Shown here in pieces: positions 55,593-64,000 of a DNA stretch of 64,000 nt. This DNA is from CBDFLD01 sp965249005 (GTDB lineage: Bacteria > Acidobacteriota > UBA6911), in the NCBI GenBank assembly GCA_965249005.1, contig CBDFLD010000021.1, positions 62,001 to 126,000 of the forward strand, given 5' to 3'. Numbering within the stretch: the stretch's first letter is position 1; the number at the start of each line of letters is the position of its first letter. The position numbers were made by a program, and so were the translations under genes. The notes under the pieces were generated by a model. That model was not told the DNA's origin and did not search any database. It saw only the letters and a program-made list of their open reading frames with translations.

Positions 55593-58500
55593 CTATCGCC
55601 GGCCACTCGCGAGGGCCTTGTAATACTCCTCGACGAGTTTCTGGTATTCGGCCGGCGCCTGATTGTCATCCGAATAAAAGTACCTATCCTTGTGACCCAT
55701 TCTCGCCAACTCACGGCTCAGATCGTCTTCGAGCCCGTGAAGGAGGTCTATGGACTTCTCCAGGCGACTCAAGTCGCGGGGGTCGATGCCTTCGCTCGAG
55801 GCATTCAACCGGCGAAGCTGCTGCAGGACGTTCTCGAGGTTTCTTCCTTCGTTGGTTTCTCGATCCAATAATCGGCGAAGTTCCTGTACATCAAGAATTC
55901 TCTGTTGGATCTCGCTGCGGAATTGCCGGCCCGCATCGTCTCGATAGGGACCCATCCCAACTGCAGGTCCATAAGCATTACGCGAGAGGCCCCGCACGCC
56001 TCGACTGCCGGGACCACCTGCCGGATTCCCCTGGTCGCTGGAACCTCTTCCCCGTCCAGGCGGTCCTGCTTGTTGTTGTCTCTGCGTTTCGTTCTGGCCC
56101 GAAGAGTCTCGGCCTTTGCCAGTTTCCGTGGCGTTCTCTCCGTCTCGCCGGCCTCTTGCCTGTTCGCCGCCTTGTTGCTGCGGCTGACGGAGCCGCTGGC
56201 GCATTGATTCGAGACCCTCGGCCAGCGATCTTGTCTGCTCCAGTGCCTCTGCAAGCCTTCCCTCGGTCGTCTGGCCAACGCTGTCGCGCGCCGACTCCAG
56301 TTGTTTCTGCAACTCTTGGAGCCCGGAACGAACAAATTCCTCCCGGTTCCGCAACGAGTCCAACCGCCCGCGATCGAGCAGGATACCCCCTTGTCGAATA
56401 CGGTCGGCGAGTCTCCGTTCACGAATCAACCTTGAGGCATCTGCGAGCTGACGGCCCGTCTCGCTTCGGTTCCTCCTGGCAGTTCGTGACAGATCTTCGA
56501 TCTGGCTCCGCAGATTCTCCAAACGATCCGCCATCATGGACTTGCGTTCAACGAGGGCCTCCTTTTTCCGCTGAAATCCCTCGGCATCCGCGCCTTCCTC
56601 AATAAGTCGACCCACGGATTGTTCAATTCTTTCTTGTTCCTGGAGCAGCCGGCTGGACTCCGAAGCCGCCTCGTCCAATCCCTCACTCAGCCCGGTATCC
56701 TGGGAGCGCTGCAACGCGCGCTGTGCCTCTTGCAGCTCTTGCAGCGCCCTCGAGCCCTCGGCGGATGCCTCCTGATGATTCCCGCGTTGGTTCCGATCCA
56801 GCGAACGTTTCATGTTCTGGATCGCCCGCCTCAATCGCTGACTCACACGATCGATCGCCGGCGAGCTCTTTTCCCGGGACAATCGCTGAAGCTGTCGTTG
56901 GACCTCTTCCGCCTCCCGGAGCTGCTGCCGCTGACCTTGCTTACCGCCTGAACTGGAAACCGAGGAGCCCATCGCCATGCGCCGGCTCCGCTCGTTGATT
57001 TGTTGCTGCCTCTGGGCAAGCTCCTTGATCCTCTGAAGTGCTTCGTCGACTTCTTGATCGCGAGCGCGTTCCTCTCCCCGACGTACGGTTTCATATTGAT
57101 TCTTGAGCTTGTTCAGTTCCAATTCGAAAAGATCCGCCAGATCTTCAGCGTTTGCTTGTGAGTCTCCCTGGCCACCCCCCTGACGACCGAAAGATACTTG
57201 GATTTCGCGAAAGAGGCTCTCGGCACGCATTGCCTGCTGCAGAGCCTTCTGCTCGTTCGGCAACGCCTGCTTTGCCTTCTCTTCACCCAGCAGGGCGGCC
57301 GCCAGTCCCATTTCGGCGATGGCTGCTTGGAGATACTGCGTCATTCTTCCGAAATCATCCCCCATGGTCAGCGCACCGCGACGATGCAAACGCGTGACAA
57401 TTCCCTCCGCTTGCGCCTGAAGCCGACTTTGAACTAGCGCCAGGGCAGACAGTGCGTCGCGGTACTCCTTTGTCTCCATCAACTCCTTGTCACGAACAAT
57501 CTTAAATGTGGCACTAATGATCTCCTTTTGCTGCCTGCTCAGCGCCTGTTGCGCGCCATCTCCCGACCCGCCACCGGAGGTCGATTGGCTCTGACTGTAC
57601 TGCTTTTCGAAGGGTCGAACCTCGATGAAATAGATATCGGAAGATGCATCGCCGGGGCCGGTTACACTGTTGTTGTCCCACGCTCTCGCGTAGTAGGAGA
57701 CCAGATCGCCTGGCTGCAAACCGTACTCTTCCAGAAAAAACGTGTGGACCGACACCATGCTCACGCTATCCCGGGAAATGGATTTGCCGCCGCGAGAGAA
57801 CTGCACCTGCTGCTCCGCCTCGGCATTGACGGAGAACCGAAGCTCGACGCCTCCGATGCCAATATCATCCTCGGCTCGAACTTCCGTCAGGATTTCTTCC
57901 ACGCTGGTGGCTTTGACGTCCCTCAAAGGCTTCGTGATTCTTACCTTCGGCGGTGCATCCTCGACTGTCTCGACGTCAAATTCCGAAGAGCCCAGGTAAA
58001 ACTCGCCGGTCGGAGCTCGCAGCTCGACGTGGTACGAACCGGTTCGGAGCACCTGCAGGGCGCCCTCGAATTGCGTTTCGTCCAAAAGGAAGTCCTCTTC
58101 TTCAGCTATTCCCCCGGAAACGAGAGGAATGACTTTTTTATCGTCAAATACCAACCTTGCGGCTGGAACCGGCTGTGTCGTATGCACCCTCAGTTGAACT
58201 CGCGTGCCCCTCACGGCCAGGATATGGCCCTCGTCTTCTACGGTCTCAGGAGGCATTCGGGTGTAGGCGGGAAACTGGTAGGTCAAATCTATTCGGTCCA
58301 GCCGCGGGAGGTCGACGACTTTCAATGCGTGCACCTCGGAACGGATTCCCGCTGATTCGACAAAATACCGTGCTGACTCCTGAAGATCGATCAGCAAATA
58401 AACGAATCCGCTTCCAACCAGCTCAGGCTCCATCGCAACCGGATTCCAACCAGAGGAGGACTCATTCTGAAGGTGCAGCTGCACGCTAGCAGAATCGAAT

Positions 58501-59141
58501 CCAACGAGTTGGGCTCGGATCTCCTGATCATTACCTTGCAATACCTCCAGATCGCCCGGAACAACTTGAATTAGCCAGGGAGACCCCACGGAGGCATGCG
58601 CCCAATTCACATAGAGCCGCTCAAACCCGTAAGGGAAAAACGACGGGCCCCATGCTAGAAGGACGAGGAGCGCCAGGAGCGCTCCGGTGCCCAGCAGCCC
58701 GTAGCTCGCCACCCGGCGGAGATTGATGAACCCCTTGAACTCCATTCGCGCCATTTGACTCAAGACGTCTCGAATCAGCAGATCGAGCATCCCAGGAGAG
58801 ACGCGCGCTCCGTCGCCGAATTCCACGGCGGAGACCAGCCGGTCTTGCAGCTGCGGATGGCGTTCCTCAATGTACTGAGCCACTTGTAAGTCGGAAATTC
58901 GTCGTCTCAACGGAGCGTACAGAAACCTCAGCACCACGAACGCGATCGCGACGCCCGTTATAATGCGCATCGACCACACGGCCGCCGGTTGAAATCCAAA
59001 AAGGTCCGCGCCCCACACGCCAAGCACCAACAGGGCTACCGTGCAGGCGAGAAAGATGGCTAGCCCGCGAACCAAGACTTGGATGCGCCATTTCCGGCGC
59101 ACCGAACGAACTCGGACAATCAGTTGCTGAAACGAACTCAT
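55593..59141 (-). CDS. Large membrane-anchored DUF4175-type protein
   Basis: 1182 residues from the ATG at 59141 (GGAG upstream); a GTG five codons earlier is an alternative. Three hydrophobic segments lie in the first 200 residues (two near 25-80, one near 150-170), followed by a beta-rich, Ig-like extracytoplasmic part (~200-490) and a long, highly charged Q/R/E-rich coiled coil (~550-1100). The layout and the neighbours fit the DUF4175 family found with MoxR/DUF58/VWA operons in Bacteroidota, Acidobacteriota and Gemmatimonadota. Function is unknown; an envelope scaffold is an inference. The C-terminal tail includes a Gly/Gln/Arg-rich low-complexity zone at ~1010-1070. Confidence 0.75.
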   Translation of the reverse strand: MSSFQQLIVRVRSVRRKWRIQVLVRGLAIFLACTVALLVLGVWGADLFGFQPAAVWSMRIITGVAIAFVVLRFLYAPLRRRISDLQVAQYIEERHPQLQDRLVSAVEFGDGARVSPGMLDLLIRDVLSQMARMEFKGFINLRRVASYGLLGTGALLALLVLLAWGPSFFPYGFERLYVNWAHASVGSPWLIQVVPGDLEVLQGNDQEIRAQLVGFDSASVQLHLQNESSSGWNPVAMEPELVGSGFVYLLIDLQESARYFVESAGIRSEVHALKVVDLPRLDRIDLTYQFPAYTRMPPETVEDEGHILAVRGTRVQLRVHTTQPVPAARLVFDDKKVIPLVSGGIAEEEDFLLDETQFEGALQVLRTGSYHVELRAPTGEFYLGSSEFDVETVEDAPPKVRITKPLRDVKATSVEEILTEVRAEDDIGIGGVELRFSVNAEAEQQVQFSRGGKSISRDSVSMVSVHTFFLEEYGLQPGDLVSYYARAWDNNSVTGPGDASSDIYFIEVRPFEKQYSQSQSTSGGGSGDGAQQALSRQQKEIISATFKIVRDKELMETKEYRDALSALALVQSRLQAQAEGIVTRLHRRGALTMGDDFGRMTQYLQAAIAEMGLAAALLGEEKAKQALPNEQKALQQAMRAESLFREIQVSFGRQGGGQGDSQANAEDLADLFELELNKLKNQYETVRRGEERARDQEVDEALQRIKELAQRQQQINERSRRMAMGSSVSSSGGKQGQRQQLREAEEVQRQLQRLSREKSSPAIDRVSQRLRRAIQNMKRSLDRNQRGNHQEASAEGSRALQELQEAQRALQRSQDTGLSEGLDEAASESSRLLQEQERIEQSVGRLIEEGADAEGFQRKKEALVERKSMMADRLENLRSQIEDLSRTARRNRSETGRQLADASRLIRERRLADRIRQGGILLDRGRLDSLRNREEFVRSGLQELQKQLESARDSVGQTTEGRLAEALEQTRSLAEGLESMRQRLRQPQQQGGEQARGRRDGENATETGKGRDSSGQNETQRQQQAGPPGRGRGSSDQGNPAGGPGSRGVRGLSRNAYGPAVGMGPYRDDAGRQFRSEIQQRILDVQELRRLLDRETNEGRNLENVLQQLRRLNASSEGIDPRDLSRLEKSIDLLHGLEDDLSRELARMGHKDRYFYSDDNQAPAEYQKLVEEYYKALASGRR

Positions 59142-59207
59142 GGAACCGGTCTCCACCCTCTACTCATCGTGAGGAGGCTGGTTTCCTCATCAGTAAAAAC
59201 GCAAAAG

Positions 59208-61310
59208 TCAATCGGTATGCATGATGGCTTGGCGACCCAGTATCCCTTCACCCACAAAGAATACCAAAACACCCACCAGAAGAAAGAGCCAGATTCGCTG
59301 CGGCCGCTCCTGGTCTTCCAGGGACAGGACCTTTTCTTCCGAGCCAGCCGGAACGGCAGAGGCTTCGAACGTGGTCCATGCCGCGGCCTGAGCCTCTGCG
59401 TCTCCGTGCTCCAGGTTCGACTCTCGAGGAATGACGTTGACCGCAACCGCCGCATTGAGACCCGCGGCGCGGATCTCGTAGAAACCAGACCAGTCCACGG
59501 TCGTTGCATCATTGTCGATGCCGTGCGGCACTCGCTGACGGGCAGGATCGACGACGGCTACCGCGCGGTCCGACACGGCAGCTTCGTTGCCTTGCCGGGT
59601 GAGGACTTCAGAGAGAATCCTCTTCGGGAAGATAGTGTCTCCGACCAGTACCCACGAATGCTGCGCCTGAAAGGAATCCAGGTAGTCCAGCATCTGGTGC
59701 CAGAACGGGGCAAACACGGCCTTGAGCGGTAGGTCGTTGGCCTCGTCACTTGCAGAAAACGACAAGATCAACACTCTCCCCATCCCGCTGCTAAAGGCGA
59801 TAAGAGCGGGATCTCCGTTGTCGAAGGACGCCAACACACGCGCATCCTCCGCAGCCGCCAACGGAACATGGTGAAAAAACTTGGCCGTGGAAAAGTTGCC
59901 GGAGTTGGGCTCGCTGAAGGGTTTGAATATCGGGTGGTCCGTCCGAATGTCCGTCAACAACAGGTATCTCGGGCCCGCGGTTCGTCGCCGCGCCACAGCT
60001 GCGGTATCGTTTACTACCACCTTTACAGGAATCCATTCGCCAAAGCTCTGATTGAAATCGGTCGCAGAAGCGGAATTGGCCACGATAATGACTAGGCCAC
60101 CGCCCGTCTGAACAAACTCTCGAAGTTGCTGCTGAGTGGCCTGATTTCCACCGGATACGTTGTTCCAGATTACAAGTCCGCGTGCGGGAAACTCCTGCAA
60201 ATCCTGAGGGGAACCCGTGGACAATCGATAGGGAGACAGCGCCGATAGATTCAACGCGTGCCGCAGGAAGAAGCTGGTGTTTTTGCCAGTCCGGCCCTGG
60301 GGCCGCGCCTCAACCGACAGGACCGCTATCTTTCCCCGGGATTCCAGGGTCATGTGAAAGCGATTGTCTCCCGGAAGATTCGAGTCTTCTAGCTCGAGAA
60401 CGAGAGGGTGCATCCCGCTCGACAAGGGCGCCAGATCGAACTCGACCACCGTCGTCGCCGCCCCCCTGATGTCGACCCGCGTTTGGCCGATCTGTTTGCC
60501 GTCGAGGTCGAGCGTAACCAGCACGTTCTTGCGCTCCTGGTTCCCAAAATTCAACAAGGTGGATCGAATCTTCCGGAAGCGGCCCGCACCAGGATCTTCC
60601 AAAACCCGAGTTTCACCCCAAGCCAGGTTGCTGTATTCCTCCGAGCCAACGTCGATAGGTTCGAGCCGAATAGTCGCACCAAGGCGGAACCTTTGTTCTT
60701 CGGTGGTCCAACCGTTACTCTGAAAGTCTGATATGAGGTAAAGAACTCGTTCGCTCCCTTTGCCCTCGAGTGCGACTCTTTCCGCAAGTTTCAGAGCCTG
60801 GCCATACCGTGTGGAGTGGTCCGACAACTCCAACTGAGTGTTGATTTGCCCGAGAATCTTGTCCTTGTCTGCTGTTGCCTCAGAGGCTACATCGGTTCGA
60901 TCGGAAAAGAACAGCAAAGCAAACTCGTCTCCCTGCTCGGCATTACGAACGACGTTCGAAGCAGCTTCTTTTGCTCGATCCCACCGATCTTGATACCCCA
61001 TGCTCAGCGAATTATCTAGGAGCAGGACGTGAACAGCGCGCTCCTTTCCCGGCGTCTCAGTGACACTGTGAACCTCCCGAAAGGGCCTCATGAACGCGAG
61101 GGCGAGGAATAAGAAGGCCAAGACACGCAGCAGCAATAGCAGCAAATGGCGCAACTTCTGGTAGCGTATCGTCTTTTTGTTGATTCGCCTCAGGTACATG
61201 AGCGAGGGGAACTCAATTCTCCTCGAGCGTTCGCGCTTGATCATGTGAAGGTAAATAGGTACAGCCGTCGCTAGCGCTCCTAGGAAGAACAGCGGAGTGA
61301 GGAAACTCAT
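59208..61310 (-). CDS. BatA-type VWA-domain membrane protein
   Basis: 700 residues. The N-terminal BatA domain has two membrane helices (4-21 and 54-75) flanking the basic EFPSLMYLRRI region. A VWA domain with MIDAS D99-x-S-x-S (LLLDNSLSM) follows, then a glutamine-amidotransferase-like region (~350-560) and a final C-terminal helix near 665-690 (IWLFLLVGVLVFF). Works with the MoxR ATPase and DUF58 protein encoded just upstream, likely in envelope or respiratory-complex maturation. Spacing to the DUF58 gene is 49 bases. Confidence 0.85.
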   Translation of the reverse strand: MSFLTPLFFLGALATAVPIYLHMIKRERSRRIEFPSLMYLRRINKKTIRYQKLRHLLLLLLRVLAFLFLALAFMRPFREVHSVTETPGKERAVHVLLLDNSLSMGYQDRWDRAKEAASNVVRNAEQGDEFALLFFSDRTDVASEATADKDKILGQINTQLELSDHSTRYGQALKLAERVALEGKGSERVLYLISDFQSNGWTTEEQRFRLGATIRLEPIDVGSEEYSNLAWGETRVLEDPGAGRFRKIRSTLLNFGNQERKNVLVTLDLDGKQIGQTRVDIRGAATTVVEFDLAPLSSGMHPLVLELEDSNLPGDNRFHMTLESRGKIAVLSVEARPQGRTGKNTSFFLRHALNLSALSPYRLSTGSPQDLQEFPARGLVIWNNVSGGNQATQQQLREFVQTGGGLVIIVANSASATDFNQSFGEWIPVKVVVNDTAAVARRRTAGPRYLLLTDIRTDHPIFKPFSEPNSGNFSTAKFFHHVPLAAAEDARVLASFDNGDPALIAFSSGMGRVLILSFSASDEANDLPLKAVFAPFWHQMLDYLDSFQAQHSWVLVGDTIFPKRILSEVLTRQGNEAAVSDRAVAVVDPARQRVPHGIDNDATTVDWSGFYEIRAAGLNAAVAVNVIPRESNLEHGDAEAQAAAWTTFEASAVPAGSEEKVLSLEDQERPQRIWLFLLVGVLVFFVGEGILGRQAIMHTD

Positions 61311-61359
61311 CCAGATGCTCCCGTAATCAGGCGGCCGCCGACAATCCTACATCGTACTC

Positions 61360-62277
61360 CTAGTACAGCTGCTGGCGTCGAAGCAAGTAGGTAAACAGAG
61401 CCTGATCCAATGGCTGAGCCGTATCTAGCAGCAAGTAATCGATTCGCTCTTTCTGGCATTCCTTTTCAAAGTATCGAGTCTGATCCGCGACAATCCGGCG
61501 ATATTCTTGGCGGAGAAACTCGGGGATAACATGCATCTCCACCTCGGTCTCCAGGTCGATGAATTGCGCGCTCGTATCAAACCCGAACGCTATTTCCGAA
61601 GGATCCAGCAGGTGAAACACGATTACATCGTTTCCACGATAACGGAACTGCCGCAAACCGTTCATCACCTCATTCGTCTCATCATAGAGGTCGGAAATCA
61701 AAATGACGATGCTGCGTCGCCGAATTCGCTCGGCCACCGACAGGAGCGGGTGCAGAACGCGAGTCTTGCCTCCAACTCGAAGATTTTCGATGCTGTGCAG
61801 AACCGTATTCAAGTGACCCATGCTTCCCCGAGCCGGAACATACTCGAGAATGTCGTCGTCAAAACCCACGAATCCGATGCCGTCTCTCTGTTTGAAGGCG
61901 AAGTATGCCAGTGAAGCAGCCAAGAACTGGCCATACTCGAGTTTTTGTAGGCCTGTAGTCCCGTACGCCATGGACTTGCTGCAGTCAAGAATCAAATGGA
62001 TGTTTGTGTTGGTTTCTCCTTCGTACTGCTTGACGTACAAGCGGTCCAGTCTTCCGAAAGCTTTCCAATCGATCCTACGAATGTCATCCCCCGGCTGGTA
62101 GTGCCGGTACTCCGCGAAATTCACGCTGAAGCCAAGGTGCGGGGAGCGGTGCAGTCCTGAGACAAAACCCTCAACCACGGTCCGGGCAACCAGTTCGAGG
62201 CTCGAGATGCGAGTCAAGGCCGCTGGATCGATAAACCGGGTGGATCTGGTACTTGTCGGATGAACGCTTGCTGGCAT
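61360..62277 (-). CDS. DUF58 domain protein
   Basis: 305 residues with the DUF58 signature near residue 55, SVNFAEYRHYQPGDDIRRID and WKAFGR, and a degenerate VWA core (LILDCSKSMAYG). Such proteins pair with MoxR ATPases, and here the MoxR gene ends 12 bases before its start. No membrane helix is obvious. The VWA fold suggests metal-ion or protein ligand binding. Confidence 0.88.
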   Translation of the reverse strand: MPASVHPTSTRSTRFIDPAALTRISSLELVARTVVEGFVSGLHRSPHLGFSVNFAEYRHYQPGDDIRRIDWKAFGRLDRLYVKQYEGETNTNIHLILDCSKSMAYGTTGLQKLEYGQFLAASLAYFAFKQRDGIGFVGFDDDILEYVPARGSMGHLNTVLHSIENLRVGGKTRVLHPLLSVAERIRRRSIVILISDLYDETNEVMNGLRQFRYRGNDVIVFHLLDPSEIAFGFDTSAQFIDLETEVEMHVIPEFLRQEYRRIVADQTRYFEKECQKERIDYLLLDTAQPLDQALFTYLLRRQQLY

Positions 62278-62289
62278 CTCGTGTCGACC

Positions 62290-63321
62290 CTACAGACCGG
62301 AGGTTGGCACCGCAACCGCATCCAGCAGCTGCCGGATGATGACCTCCGTAGTCACTTTCTGTGACTCGGCATGAAAGTTGGTAAGGATGCGGTGCCGCAA
62401 AACTGGATACGCAAGTGCCTGGATATCTTCGATCGACACATTGTAGCGTCCATTCAGTAGCGCCCGGGCCTTTCCACCCAACACGAGATACTGAGACGCC
62501 CGGAGGCTCGCACCCCAGTTCACCCACTCTTGGATAAAGTCCAACCCCCCGTTGGATCCATCAGACGAGGGACGTGAGCTGCGAACGAGCGACACGGCGT
62601 ACCGGGACACCGACTCCGGCACCGGGACCCGGCGGACCAAACTTTGAAACTCCAGGATGTCGGCTCCCGTGACACTCGGGGAGATCTCCGGGTCGCCAGC
62701 AGTGGTGGTCTTGTTGACCACTTCCCACTCGTCCTCTTCATTGAGATACTCAATGACAATATTGAACATGAACCGATCGAGCTGTGCCTCGGGAAGGGGA
62801 TAGGTTCCCTCCAACTCGATCGGATTCTGGGTTGCCAAAACAAAAAACGGCTTGAGCATGGGGTAGGTCGTCCCTTGCACCGTAACTTGCAATTCTTCCA
62901 TGGACTCGAGCAGAGCCGCCTGAGTCTTCGGTGGCGTCCGGTTGATCTCGTCGGCAAGCAGGATATTGGTGAATATAGGTCCGCGCACGAAAACCAACTC
63001 GCGTTTTCCACCACTGACGTCTTCCTGGATAATATCGGTTCCTGTAATGTCGGCGGGCATCAAATCCGGAGTGAATTGAATTCGGTTGAAATTCAGATGC
63101 AGGATTCGTGACAAAGTCTTGATCAAGAGAGTCTTTGCCAGCCCGGGCACACCCGTAATCATCGAGTGGCCTCCTGTAATCAAGCAGATGACGACCTGCT
63201 CCACCACGCCATCTTGCGCCACGATGACCTTGCGCAATTCCGTCAGGATCTTTTGATACCCATCGTTGAGCTTCTCTACCACGGCCGCATCGTCGTTGAC
63301 GGCCTGCTGCGCATTGTCCAT
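62290..63321 (-). CDS. MoxR-family AAA+ ATPase
   Basis: 343 residues. Walker A GVPGLAKT (57-64), Walker B in LLADEINRTPP, sensor 1 in VLATQNPIELEGTYPLPEAQ and the C-terminal lid domain are all present. MoxR ATPases act as chaperones for VWA-domain partners; the DUF58 and BatA genes downstream supply them. Its start is about 54 bases after the DUF4159 gene in the same direction. Confidence 0.95.
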   Translation of the reverse strand: MDNAQQAVNDDAAVVEKLNDGYQKILTELRKVIVAQDGVVEQVVICLITGGHSMITGVPGLAKTLLIKTLSRILHLNFNRIQFTPDLMPADITGTDIIQEDVSGGKRELVFVRGPIFTNILLADEINRTPPKTQAALLESMEELQVTVQGTTYPMLKPFFVLATQNPIELEGTYPLPEAQLDRFMFNIVIEYLNEEDEWEVVNKTTTAGDPEISPSVTGADILEFQSLVRRVPVPESVSRYAVSLVRSSRPSSDGSNGGLDFIQEWVNWGASLRASQYLVLGGKARALLNGRYNVSIEDIQALAYPVLRHRILTNFHAESQKVTTEVIIRQLLDAVAVPTSGL

Positions 63322-63374
63322 TCGCAGGAATCCCCTTTCATCAGATCAAAAAACCGAACGAATACGGGCTGACC

Positions 63375-64000
63375 CTAGTGGGTCAGTGCGTACATGACAT
63401 AGTTTACTCCATATTTGTAGGCTTCGTTGGTCTCTTCTATTGGCCGTAGCGGGTTGTCGGAGTACTCCCAGTACTCCATCAGGTCATTGTTGTAATCGAC
63501 GACCATCATCAACCGGTCATCATCGTCATTCATGCCCAGATACTCAGGCTCGTCAAGCCGCCCGTAGACGTCCGGATGCGGGGGCGGGAAAATGTTCGAG
63601 ATATCGTAAAAACAGTGAAAGATCGGATGGCTGCGCGGGAGCAATTCAAGAGATCTGTCCGGAAAGACTCGCGTCATCTGATGCATGAAGTTCGACAAAG
63701 CCCGTTGACCCCGAAAGTCGTCTACGATCAGAAAACCTCCTCGAAGCAGGTACTCACGCAGGTTTTCCACTTCGGCCTCTGTGAGGTCCATGAACCCAAC
63801 CTCGCAGAGGTAGGAGATGGGGTACTTGAAGATCTCCTCCGTTTCCAGCGACACGACCTTTCCTTCAGGGTTCACGTCGATTCGCGTGACCTCCGACAGG
63901 ATCTTCATCAGGTGCTGTTCGCCTCGCGGCCAATCATGCCTCCACATGGGCTCCCGGCCGAATTGCCAAAGGTCTCCCGAGGCATACCGAATTCGTCCCA
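63375..64000 (-). CDS. DUF4159 domain protein (5' end beyond the window)
   Basis: The frame is open to the window edge on the minus strand, so only the C-terminal ~208 residues are visible. The segment IRYASGDLWQFGREPMWRHD reads through the first in-window ATG (63947), showing the gene starts further upstream. The residues FLIVDDFRGQRALSNFMHQM and VYGRLDEPEYLG fit DUF4159, a class I amidotransferase-like fold common in MoxR/BatA operons. It is the first visible member of the envelope cluster. Confidence 0.8.
   Translation of the reverse strand, partial: GRIRYASGDLWQFGREPMWRHDWPRGEQHLMKILSEVTRIDVNPEGKVVSLETEEIFKYPISYLCEVGFMDLTEAEVENLREYLLRGGFLIVDDFRGQRALSNFMHQMTRVFPDRSLELLPRSHPIFHCFYDISNIFPPPHPDVYGRLDEPEYLGMNDDDDRLMMVVDYNNDLMEYWEYSDNPLRPIEETNEAYKYGVNYVMYALTH

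Noticed and set aside
1..64000. CRISPR arrays, rRNA genes, prophage or integron structures
   Set aside because: No regularly spaced direct repeats, rRNA segments or phage structural genes were seen; the only mobile elements are the two insertion sequences.

Overview
The window is chromosomal DNA of moderate-to-high GC from a Gram-negative bacterium. lpxC (lipid A) and a LolA-like periplasmic protein show a diderm envelope, and several secreted proteins carry twin-arginine or Sec signals. The contiguous DUF4159, MoxR, DUF58, BatA/VWA and DUF4175 genes, the tig-clpP-clpX-lon-engB-rho run, and the FAD/Fe-S, gltA and amidohydrolase content suggest Acidobacteriota or a neighbouring phylum. That assignment is inference: no rRNA is present.

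Layout. 1-4.1 kb: a beta-propeller glycosidase-like gene, a truncated phytanoyl-CoA dioxygenase start and an IS1380-family transposase. 4.1-9.4 kb: Tat-exported amidohydrolase, CstA-type transporter, DUF4920 protein, GDP-mannose 4,6-dehydratase. 9.6-15.1 kb: Tat oxidoreductase, small redox proteins, the agmatine-to-putrescine pair aguB-aguA and an FTR1 iron permease behind a Fur-like palindrome. 15.4-24.1 kb: murB, an orphan PilX-like protein, gltA, an FAD/Fe-S dehydrogenase fusion and a SPOR lipoprotein. 24.2-26.8 kb: a decayed queD-like pseudogene, then a complete IS1595-family element with 23-bp inverted repeats, an 8-bp target duplication, a passenger gene and a transposase whose promoter overlaps one repeat. 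26.8-34.5 kb: tRNA-Leu(UAG) and tig-clpP-clpX-lon-engB-rho, with four consecutive TTG starts.

34.5-42.6 kb, minus strand: an aromatic amino acid operon, trpL-trpE-trpG-trpC-trpF-trpB-trpA-aroQ-aroF-tyrA. It lacks trpD, and trpB carries a 1-nt frameshift. It is preceded by a complete transcription attenuator whose 26-residue leader peptide contains Trp-Tyr-Trp-Tyr-Trp. This suggests that both end products of the operon are sensed through one leader peptide.

42.9-51.3 kb: lpxC, a LolA-like protein, a MoeB/ThiF-like enzyme, a class A penicillin-binding protein and a 1016-residue P-loop protein resembling the BrxC/PglY ATPases of BREX defence, without BREX partners here. 51.5-64 kb, minus strand: a sugar-modification group (carbamoyltransferase, DegT aminotransferase, UDP-xylose synthase) downstream of the MoxR/DUF58/VWA/DUF4175 envelope cluster. 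The last gene, DUF4159, runs off the right edge.

The most unusual items are the Trp/Tyr attenuator and its operon, the passenger-carrying IS1595 element, and the orphan BrxC/PglY-like ATPase.
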